Origin: an uncultured Actinomyces sp.
GTDB lineage: Bacteria > Actinomycetota > Actinomycetes > Actinomycetales > Actinomycetaceae
Assembly (NCBI GenBank): GCA_945949035.1
Contig: CAMFDH010000097.1
Span: 1-5,810, forward strand
DNA: 5,810 nt
Reading direction: 5' to 3'
Shown: positions 1 to 5,209 of the stretch, one piece after another
Position numbering within the stretch: the first letter of the stretch is position 1
How the letters are laid out: every line of letters begins with the position of its first letter
Translations under genes and position numbers: made by a program
Notes under the pieces: model-generated
Told to the model about the DNA's origin: nothing
Databases searched by the model: none
Seen by the model: the letters and a program-made list of their open reading frames with translations, nothing else

Positions 1-1826
1 ATCAGTACCCGGGCACTTCCGGGTGCAACGAGGATCCCCGAGGTCGGATCGATTGCGACGCCTGCACCAACCGCCCCTGACGCAAAGCCCGGGTCCGGAA
101 CGTCAGCCAGCGGCACGACCGTTCCCTCTAGAGGACTGTCAAGAACAACTGTGGCTCCTGGCGCCAGAGCTGCGGAGTCGGTCTTCGGGAGAACCTTTAC
201 CGCGGAAGCCATCTGCGCCTCCTCCAGGAACGGCTGCGCTTCGGCCTGCGTAATGCCCTCCTGCTCCGCCGGGGTGAGGAAGCCGTCCTGTGCTTCTTCC
301 TCTGCGAGGATATCGACGCGCGGTCCGCCCTCGGCATCCTGCTTAGCGATACGGGCAAGAGCCTCAGCCTTCTGTTCCGGGGTGCGGTAGTCGGTGATTA
401 CCACCAGTGCCATTGCCGTGAAGAAGGCCAACGCAATCGCGATGACGTAGAGGAACATAGGCGAGAACAGCGGAATGGTCAGCAGTGAGGTGAAGGCGAA
501 CGCGCTGGCCGTGACACCGGCGGTTCCGAGGAACATGGACCCGAGGCCAATGGTCAGGCCACCCACGAAACAGCCGACCAGCATCCGAGGATAGATTCGC
601 GCGAATCGCAGGTGGATGCCGTAGAGCGAGGGCTCAGAAATACCGCCGAACAGACCCGCCACCAGAGCGCCCGTCGAAGTCTGTCGCATCTGGGTATCAC
701 GTTCACGCATTGATAGGACCAACACTCCGGCCGTTGCCCCGAAACAGGCAAAGTTCCACGCGCCCATGGGGCCCTGGATGAAGTCGTAGCCAAGGGTGTC
801 AATGTTCATCAGCATGAGGGCGTTCAGCGGCCAGTGCAGCCCGAGCGGGACAAGGAACGGGTAGATCATCGGAATCAAGATCGCGAAAATCAACGGCACC
901 GTGGTGTTGAGCCAAGCCAGGCCGGTTCCAAGCAGTCCACCGAGCCAGACACCAAGGGGTCCGAGGATGAACCCCGTAATGGGAATCATGATCACCATCG
1001 AGAGGAACGGGAGAAACACCAGTTGCAAGCTCTCTGGAACCACCTTTTTGATGTTGTGGTAGACGAGGGCGAGCAACGCAGCCATCATCAGGGGGACGAA
1101 CACGTTACCGCCGTAGTCGGACAGCAGCAGTGGCACACCGAAGACATCCACCCGGCAGGACTCGGTTCCGAGGGCGACGTTGGTGGTACAGACAATGTCA
1201 TCGCGCGAAGTCAGGCCGATGAACTCCGGGGTCATGAGTGCGCCCATGATCGCTGCTCCCAGCCATGGGTCAACATTGAGTTTCTTCGCGGCGTTGTAAG
1301 CGACCATGATCGGTAGGAAGTAGAAGACAGAGCGCCACATGGTGTCGAGGAACTGCCAGCCCGCAGGCTTGACCTCGGCTCGGAAGTCCTGGACGCCGAA
1401 AGCATCCATCACGGCCGCAAAGGCAATGATCAGCGAAGCACCCAGAAGGACGCCGAGTATGGGTCGGAAGCTATCTGCGAGGTATTCAAAGAAGCTGTCC
1501 ATCCAGACGTTCTTGCCGCGAGGCCCCTTGGCCCGCGCTTCCGCCTTGATCTCCTCTGCCGTCTTGGCTCCGCGCGACCTCATGGAGGGCAGGTTGTTGA
1601 TGTCCTGAAATACACCCGCGACAGCTCCCCCGATGATGACCTGGTAGCGGTTACCCGCCTGCGGCACAGCTCCCATCACCCCCTCGGTACTGTCGAGGGC
1701 GGCCTCGTTAACCAACTCGGAGTTCACCAGTTGGAAGCGAAGCCTGGTTGCACAGTGCGTCAGACTGTCAATGTTTTCCGGTCCACCGACCGCATTCACG
1801 ATGGCTTGCGCCGTTGACTCAACCAT
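1..1826 (-). CDS. ptsG: PTS glucose-type sugar permease, EIIBCA (3' end cut by window edge)
   Basis: This is an inner-membrane phosphotransferase permease that imports a hexose, probably glucose, while phosphorylating it with phosphate relayed from HPr. 608 codons are visible; the frame is open to the window edge, so the C-terminus is missing. Domain order is B-C-A. EIIB is about residues 1-85, with the phosphorylated cysteine C25 in THCATRLRF. EIIC is about 104-480 and very hydrophobic, with GLHWPLNALM around H331-W332 and the family motif GGISEPSLYG (E398). A Glu-rich linker (about 480-563) leads to the start of EIIA (SPLEGTVVPLADVPDP from S564). The EIIA active-site histidines lie outside. 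Long stretches, such as MWRSVFYFLPIM and GYDFIQGPMGAWNFACFG, match my memory of Corynebacterium PtsG (about 683 aa). The ATG at 1826 fits the normal EIIB N-terminus and has GAGAGG 9 nt upstream. Oddity: C213 and C224 lie in an EIIC loop that seems longer than in Corynebacterium. Sugar specificity (glucose, sucrose, beta-glucoside) is inferred; glucose fits best. Confidence 0.9.
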   Translation of the reverse strand, partial: MVESTAQAIVNAVGGPENIDSLTHCATRLRFQLVNSELVNEAALDSTEGVMGAVPQAGNRYQVIIGGAVAGVFQDINNLPSMRSRGAKTAEEIKAEARAKGPRGKNVWMDSFFEYLADSFRPILGVLLGASLIIAFAAVMDAFGVQDFRAEVKPAGWQFLDTMWRSVFYFLPIMVAYNAAKKLNVDPWLGAAIMGALMTPEFIGLTSRDDIVCTTNVALGTESCRVDVFGVPLLLSDYGGNVFVPLMMAALLALVYHNIKKVVPESLQLVFLPFLSMVIMIPITGFILGPLGVWLGGLLGTGLAWLNTTVPLIFAILIPMIYPFLVPLGLHWPLNALMLMNIDTLGYDFIQGPMGAWNFACFGATAGVLVLSMRERDTQMRQTSTGALVAGLFGGISEPSLYGIHLRFARIYPRMLVGCFVGGLTIGLGSMFLGTAGVTASAFAFTSLLTIPLFSPMFLYVIAIALAFFTAMALVVITDYRTPEQKAEALARIAKQDAEGGPRVDILAEEEAQDGFLTPAEQEGITQAEAQPFLEEAQMASAVKVLPKTDSAALAPGATVVLDSPLEGTVVPLADVPDPGFASGAVGAGVAIDPTSGILVAPGSARVL

Positions 1827-1835
1827 TCGAGCTGT

Positions 1836-1854
1836 CCTCTCACGTTGGTGAGAG
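1836..1854 (-). promoter_or_regulatory. Leader hairpin overlapping the ptsG ribosome binding site
   Basis: On the transcribed strand CTCTCAC (1854-1848), loop CAAC (1847-1844) and GTGAGAG (1843-1837) form a perfect 7-bp stem. The purine-rich SD-like GAGAGG (1841-1836) lies almost wholly in the 3' arm, 9 nt before the ATG at 1826. The hairpin would therefore compete with ribosome binding. The pairing is seen directly; a regulatory role is inferred. It is too short to be a complete BglG/LicT-type antiterminator target, and no terminator overlaps it. Confidence 0.5.
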
Positions 1855-1883
1855 CACTCCCCTGTGCCCCCAAACGACACCCC

Positions 1884-1911
1884 ATTATGACCTAGTTCAC
1901 ACATGGGTCAC
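1884..1911 (-). promoter_or_regulatory. Candidate sigma-70-type promoter for ptsG
   Basis: On the minus strand a -10 CATAAT (1889-1884, 5 of 6 consensus bases) follows a -35 GTGACC (1911-1906, 4 of 6) with a 16-bp spacer. Transcription would start near 1877 and leave a leader of about 50 nt containing the SD-masking hairpin. The gene needs a promoter here because a strong tRNA terminator lies upstream. No transcription data are available, so this is a motif call. Confidence 0.5.
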
Positions 1912-1912
1912 A
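1897..1912 (-). promoter_or_regulatory. Paired TGTGA motifs over the ptsG -35/spacer, possible regulator site
   Basis: The minus strand reads TGTGA-CCCATG-TGTGA. These are two direct copies with starts 11 bp apart (1912-1908 and 1901-1897), about one helical turn, covering the -35 element and spacer. TGTGA is the half-site of CRP/GlxR-type regulators, and GlxR is known to act on ptsG in Corynebacterium. That family uses inverted half-sites (TGTGA-N6-TCACA), whereas these are direct, so assignment to GlxR is doubtful. A site for some sugar regulator is plausible from position only. Confidence 0.3.
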
Positions 1913-1934
1913 GTGGTCTCAATGAAGTTCACCC

Positions 1935-1952
1935 GAGTTGTAACTCAAACTC
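1935..1952. promoter_or_regulatory. GAGTT/AACTC dyad with an extra half-site upstream of the ptsG promoter
   Basis: The plus strand reads GAGTT-GT-AACTC (1935-1946), a 5-bp-arm inverted repeat, followed one base later by another AACTC (1948-1952). It lies about 25 bp upstream of the candidate -35. Three copies of one 5-bp unit in 18 bp suggest a protein-binding site, such as an activator or LacI/GntR-type regulator, but no known operator is recognised and short repeats can arise by chance. Confidence 0.25.
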
Positions 1953-1994
1953 TTGAATGCGAAGCCGGAAGGATTAGTCACCGGGTTGAAAGGC

Positions 1995-2033
1995 AAAAAT
2001 GGTGGAACACCGATCTACGATGTCCCACCATTT
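1995..2033 (-). terminator. Rho-independent terminator after tRNA-Tyr
   Basis: Starting 7 nt after the tRNA 3' end, AAATGGTGGGACA (2033-2021) pairs with TGTTCCACCATTT (2009-1997). This is a 13-bp stem with one G.U pair around an 11-nt loop, which two further pairs can narrow to 7 nt. The 3' arm runs into a T-tract (TTTTT at 1999-1995, then GCC). Nothing T-rich follows on the plus strand, so it acts in the minus direction. It separates the tRNA transcript from ptsG. Confidence 0.8.
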
Positions 2034-2040
2034 CAAAAAG

Positions 2041-2123
2041 TGGCGGATGAGGGATTCGAACCCCCGTAGCGTTACCGCGGCTGATTTACAGTCAGCTCCC
2101 ATTGGCCACTCGGGCAATCCGCC
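2041..2123 (-). tRNA. tRNA-Tyr (anticodon GTA)
   Basis: The 83-nt gene folds as a class II cloverleaf. The acceptor arm is GGCGGAT paired with ATCCGCC plus discriminator A. The D-arm closes with CCC/GGG. The anticodon stem GCTGA/TCAGC holds loop CTGTAAA with GTA at 2089-2087. A long variable region has a GCG-GTAA-CGC hairpin. The T-arm is GGGGG-TTCGAAT-CCCTC. The long variable arm is normal for bacterial tRNA-Tyr. The bases after the discriminator are CTT, so CCA is not encoded and must be added enzymatically. Confidence 0.97.
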
Positions 2124-2151
2124 TTGCAGTCATTTCTGGCTGCCGTGAAAG

Positions 2152-2180
2152 ATTATCAGGGTTCAACCCCGATCTTCCAC
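2152..2180 (-). promoter_or_regulatory. Candidate promoter for tRNA-Tyr
   Basis: A -10 GATAAT (2157-2152, 5 of 6 consensus bases) has a weak -35 GTGGAA (2180-2175, 3 of 6) at 17-bp spacing. Transcription would start about 25 nt before the mature tRNA, leaving a short 5' leader for RNase P. The same DNA can form an imperfect hairpin (AAGAT...ATCTT with GGGGT/ACCCT inside), so it might instead belong to the end of the yajQ transcript. Confidence 0.4.
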
Positions 2181-2184
2181 TTTG

Positions 2185-2230
2185 GCCCGTCCTCACAAGC
2201 GTGACTTGTCGCACCCAGGTGCGAACGGGC
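2185..2230 (-). terminator. Branched GC-rich structure after yajQ, possible terminator
   Basis: The structure starts 10 nt past the yajQ stop codon. On the minus strand GCCCGT (2230-2225) pairs with ACGGGC (2190-2185) as an outer stem. Inside are TCGCAC-CTGG-GTGCGA (2224-2209, 6-bp stem) and CAAG-TCACG-CTTG (2208-2196, 4-bp stem). Together they make a compact three-way junction with one unpaired 5-nt strand. No T-tract follows. High-GC actinobacteria are thought to use some hairpin terminators without U-tails, so it may end the operon or protect the mRNA 3' end. The pairing is seen; the function is inferred. Confidence 0.45.
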
Positions 2231-2240
2231 TGGATTCCGC

Positions 2241-2735
2241 CTAGCGGTAGTTGACGAACTGTAGGGGAACGTCAATATCCGCCTTCTTCAGAAGGGCGAT
2301 GACATCTTGCAGGTCATTGCGTGACTTCGAAGAAACCCGGACCTCATCTCCCTGGATCTGCGCCTTCACACCCTTCGGACCCTCATCACGGATCATCTTG
2401 GTGATCTTCTTGGCCGTAGCCTGGTCGATCCCCTCCTTGAGGGGAACCACCAGACGGTAGATCTTTCCGGAGATCTGCGGTTCACGGTCCTTGAGGTCGA
2501 GCACCTTCAGTGAGACTCCGCGGCGCACCAGCTTGGACTGCAGGACATCCACGACCGCCATGACACGCTCAGCCGTGTTCGCCTCAATCACCATGGTGTC
2601 GCCAACCTGCTTCAATGAGGCGTCAACACCGCGGAAGTCGTAGCGGGTCCCAACCTCCTTCACCGCCTGGTTGACCGCGTTGTCAACCTCCTGTTCATCG
2701 ATCTTTGAGACAACGTCGAATGATGAGTCAGCCAT
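2241..2735 (-). CDS. yajQ: YajQ-family (UPF0234) nucleotide-binding protein
   Basis: This is a 164-residue cytoplasmic protein of the YajQ family, usually about 160-165 aa, so it is complete. It begins [20 protein letters not shown] and carries the hallmark [10 protein letters not shown] (about 27-36), followed by [20 protein letters not shown] and the C-terminal [10 protein letters not shown]. The family has two ferredoxin-like RNA-binding-type folds. Some members bind cyclic di-GMP and act as transcription co-effectors, and others have been linked to tRNA, GTP or phage transcription, so the role here is open. No membrane segment or signal peptide is seen. The ATG at 2735 has a strong SD, AAGGAG, 5 nt upstream. 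That SD overlaps the htpX stop codon, which suggests translational coupling. It is the last protein gene of the run before tRNA-Tyr. Confidence 0.95.
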   Translation of the reverse strand: MADSSFDVVSKIDEQEVDNAVNQAVKEVGTRYDFRGVDASLKQVGDTMVIEANTAERVMAVVDVLQSKLVRRGVSLKVLDLKDREPQISGKIYRLVVPLKEGIDQATAKKITKMIRDEGPKGVKAQIQGDEVRVSSKSRNDLQDVIALLKKADIDVPLQFVNYR

Positions 2736-2747
2736 CAGCTCTCCTTA
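2736..2747 (-). promoter_or_regulatory. yajQ ribosome binding site overlapping the htpX stop
   Basis: The minus strand reads TAAGGAGAGCTG and then ATG. TAA (2747-2745) ends htpX, and its last two bases are part of the SD AAGGAG (2746-2741), with a 5-nt spacer. It fixes the yajQ start and implies that ribosomes ending htpX can reload onto yajQ. Confidence 0.85.
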
Positions 2748-3620
2748 GTTCTGGTCCATCTCGGCCTGCATCGCGTGGAGGCGGGCAATCCGGTCCTCCA
2801 TTGGCGGGTGGGTCGAGAAGAGATTCTTGAGGTCCTTGCCTTGGAACGGGTTGGCGATCATCATCGCCGAAACGCTTTCGTGATCCGGGGTCTGTGCCAT
2901 GGGGACCTGCTTCCCCACCCCGTGAATCTTGTTGAGGGCGAGGGCGAGCCCCACAGGATCATGCGTCAGCAGCGCACCGTCCTCGTCCGCATCATACTCA
3001 CGGGAACGGGAGATCCCGAGTTGAACGATAGAGGCGATGAGAGGCGCAGCGATCGCTCCGATCACACCGACCGCGCCCGGACCCTGATCGCGGTTACGTC
3101 CGCCAAACAGCAGGAAGAACTGGGCGAGGCTGGTGATCAGACCCGCCATCGCGGCGGCCACTGACGAGGTGAGGATGTCGCGGTTGTAGACATGCATCAG
3201 CTCGTGGCCGAGGACGCCCCGCAGTTCACGTTCGTCGAGAATCTGCAGGATCCCCTCTGTACAGCACACCGCCGCGTTCTGGGGGTTCCTCCCCGTCGCA
3301 AACGCGTTGGGGTTGGGGTCCGGGGCCACCCAGATGCTTGGCATCGGCATCTCTGCCCGCGTCGCCAGGTCCTCAACGATCATGTAGAGGCCGGGTGCCT
3401 GCTCCCGGGTGACCGGATACGCCCGCATCTGCTTGAGAGCCAGCGTGGCTGAGTTCCAGTAGGTGTAGAACGTCGATACCAGCCCGAGGCCCGCAAAGAC
3501 CCACAGCCAGGTGGGACTGTTGGTTCCCGCGGCGATGAGCGCCCCGAGAGCCAACAGGATGGCCCACATGAAAACGAAGAGACCGAAGGTCTTTGCCGTA
3601 TTTGAAACTGCACGATTCAT
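2745..3620 (-). CDS. htpX: Membrane zinc metalloprotease HtpX (peptidase M48)
   Basis: HtpX is an integral inner-membrane protease that degrades misfolded membrane proteins, working beside FtsH in species studied. The 291 residues match the usual 280-300. Hydrophobic segments lie at about 12-31 and 36-54 before the catalytic region, and at about 152-174 and 182-204 after it. The zinc site is HELMH (H139, E140, H143), with the third ligand E208 in SRSREYDADEDGA. The C-terminal family signature ANPFQGKDLKNLFSTHPP (about 256-273) is followed by MEDRIARLHAM. All catalytic residues are present. The ATG at 3620 gives the expected N-terminus, but its SD is poor (only AGG-like bases upstream). With 27 nt to the fprA stop, it may depend on readthrough from upstream translation. 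It is 9 bp from yajQ, to which it is probably coupled. Confidence 0.96.
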   Translation of the reverse strand: MNRAVSNTAKTFGLFVFMWAILLALGALIAAGTNSPTWLWVFAGLGLVSTFYTYWNSATLALKQMRAYPVTREQAPGLYMIVEDLATRAEMPMPSIWVAPDPNPNAFATGRNPQNAAVCCTEGILQILDERELRGVLGHELMHVYNRDILTSSVAAAMAGLITSLAQFFLLFGGRNRDQGPGAVGVIGAIAAPLIASIVQLGISRSREYDADEDGALLTHDPVGLALALNKIHGVGKQVPMAQTPDHESVSAMMIANPFQGKDLKNLFSTHPPMEDRIARLHAMQAEMDQN

Positions 3621-3647
3621 GGCACCCAGCCTAGCGCGGCCCAGAGT

Positions 3648-5159
3648 CTACGACTCCAGTGGTCCCGAGTAGTCCTCGAAGCGCTCCTGGGCCGTAGGAC
3701 TTCCGAGCTCACCCGGGGTTCCGACGTGGATGTCATCCTCCCAGTCATCACCCGTGGCAACCGGCGCAGTCTCTGTGACCTCCCCGCGGGAGATTCCCAT
3801 CATCTGCTCACGTGAGGAGACCTTGATACGTTCGCGAGTGCCACCCGAGGGCAGCTCACCCCAGTTCTCGCCAAGCTCCTGCTCATAGGCATCCAGGAGT
3901 TCCCAGCCCTGCCAGTCGGTGAAGATGACACCACGGCTGTGCAAGAGTTCTTCCACAGAGCCTGCCGTTGGCTCCGGAAGACGTCCGGCCTCAGCGTCCT
4001 CAACGAGGTGGGTAATGGTCTCACGAGCATCCGACTTGGTGGAGCCAATCAGTCCTACGGGACCGCGTTTGATCCAACCCGTGGCGTAGAGACCCGGAAC
4101 GAACTGGTCGGAACCGGTGTTTTCAACCACGCGGCCGCCCACGTTCGGGACCACGCCCCGAGTCTCGTCGAACGGCACCCCCGGTACCGGAGAAGAGAAG
4201 TAGCCAACGGCCCGGTAGACGGCCTCAACCGGCCACTCGGTCAGCTTGCCGGTGCCCTTGACGTTGCCGTCACCCACCAGTTCGGTCCGCTCGGTGACGA
4301 GGGCGCGAACATTTCCGTCCTCGTCCGCCACAATCTCTTCCGGGGCTTCGAACATGTGCAGGTAGATCCGCCTACTGGCCTTGTGATCATCCGGGTCTGC
4401 TGAAGCATACGAGGTCAGGGTCTTGACGACCTGTCGCTGCTGATTTGAGGACTTGAGGGCGCGTTGCGATCCCTCGTCAAAGTCAAAGTCTTCTTCGGAA
4501 ACGATGATGTCCACGTCTGCGACATGGCCTAGTTCGCGAAGTTCCAGGGGGGTGAACTTGACCTGGGCTGGGCCCCTACGACCAAAGAGGTGAACCTCCT
4601 TGACGGGGTTCTTCGCCAGCTGGGCCGCGACGTTGGCGGGTACATCCGTCGTGATCATCTCGGGCATGTGCTTGGCGAGGACGCGGGCGACGTCGAGGGC
4701 GACGTTTCCGGCCCCGATGACCGCAACCCGTTCGGCCTCTAGAGGCCAGGTGCGTGGGAAGTCCGGGTGACCGTCGTACCAGGCGACAAAGTCAGCTGCG
4801 CCGTATGACTGAGGAAGATCGACCCCCTTGATATCCAGCTTGGCATCGCGGTCTGCCCCGGTAGAGATGATGATCGCGTCGTAGCGCTCACGCATCTCTT
4901 CAATGGAGATATCCCGACCGACCTCAACGTTCGCAAACAGTCGAATGTCCCCGCGCTGCAGAATGCGGTACAGGGCGACGATGATCTGCTTGATGCGGGG
5001 GTGGTCCGGGGCAACCCCGTACCTCACCAGGCCATAGGGCGCAGGGAGCCGCTCAAACAGATCGATGGAGGTTTCGAGATCAGACTTGGCGAGGATGTCG
5101 GAAGCATAGATCCCAGCGGGACCGGCGCCAACAACAGCCACTTTCAGGGGACGGGGCAC
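3648..5159 (-). CDS. fprA: FprA-type NADPH:ferredoxin reductase (adrenodoxin reductase family)
   Basis: This is a cytosolic FAD enzyme that passes electrons from NADPH to ferredoxin. Residues 7-16 (VAVVGAGPAG) are the FAD-binding GxGxxG, with E36 at the end of the second strand and APYGLVRYGVAPDHPRIK (40-57) typical of the family. The NADP site is VIGAGNVALDVAR (147-159), and FGRRGPAQVKFTPLELREL (192-210) supplies arginines for the NADPH phosphate. ATGWIKRGPVGLIGSTKSDA (359-378) is the conserved second FAD region. The GTG start at 5159 gives the expected N-terminus, with a modest SD AAAGAAG 6 nt upstream. The length of 503 exceeds the roughly 456 aa recalled for mycobacterial FprA. The surplus is mainly an acidic tail after about residue 460 (GDDWEDDIHVG...ERFEDYSGPLES). 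It lies between the polyprenyl synthase and htpX. The ferredoxin partner is not in the window. Confidence 0.93.
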   Translation of the reverse strand: MPRPLKVAVVGAGPAGIYASDILAKSDLETSIDLFERLPAPYGLVRYGVAPDHPRIKQIIVALYRILQRGDIRLFANVEVGRDISIEEMRERYDAIIISTGADRDAKLDIKGVDLPQSYGAADFVAWYDGHPDFPRTWPLEAERVAVIGAGNVALDVARVLAKHMPEMITTDVPANVAAQLAKNPVKEVHLFGRRGPAQVKFTPLELRELGHVADVDIIVSEEDFDFDEGSQRALKSSNQQRQVVKTLTSYASADPDDHKASRRIYLHMFEAPEEIVADEDGNVRALVTERTELVGDGNVKGTGKLTEWPVEAVYRAVGYFSSPVPGVPFDETRGVVPNVGGRVVENTGSDQFVPGLYATGWIKRGPVGLIGSTKSDARETITHLVEDAEAGRLPEPTAGSVEELLHSRGVIFTDWQGWELLDAYEQELGENWGELPSGGTRERIKVSSREQMMGISRGEVTETAPVATGDDWEDDIHVGTPGELGSPTAQERFEDYSGPLES

Positions 5160-5209
5160 GTAACACTTCTTTACTAGACCAATGAAACAGTTCCCAATCT
5201 TAGTGGCGG
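5160..5209 (-). other. Short intergenic gap between polyprenyl synthase and fprA
   Basis: The 50-bp gap contains the weak fprA SD AAAGAAG (5172-5166). I see no convincing terminator hairpin and no paired -35/-10, only an isolated TAAGAT (5203-5198). The simplest reading is readthrough from the upstream gene into fprA. Confidence 0.5.

Noticed and set aside
834..1316. Plus-strand open frame of 160 codons
   Set aside because: It lies entirely opposite the EIIC region of ptsG, encodes a low-complexity His/Glu/Gln-rich sequence with no family resemblance, and is an antisense shadow.
1836..1995. BglG/LicT/GlcT-type antiterminator control of ptsG
   Set aside because: The leader hairpin is too small for a complete RNA antiterminator target, and no overlapping intrinsic terminator with a T-tract is seen between the promoter and the start codon.
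1748..2050. Plus-strand open frame of 100 codons across the ptsG promoter region
   Set aside because: It spans the ptsG N-terminus, promoter, tRNA terminator and tRNA 3' end on the opposite strand; no SD and no recognisable protein.
2149..2180. GGGTTCAACCCC on the plus strand, resembling a tRNA T-arm
   Set aside because: The T-stem does not pair (a G-G clash at the third pair), and no acceptor, D or anticodon arms can be built around it.
3939..4403. Plus-strand open frame of 154 codons inside fprA
   Set aside because: Antisense to a well-conserved part of fprA, with no domain or SD; a GC-rich shadow.
5198..5203. TAAGAT as a -10 box for an independent fprA promoter
   Set aside because: No acceptable -35 hexamer lies 16-18 bp upstream, and the short gap fits operon readthrough.
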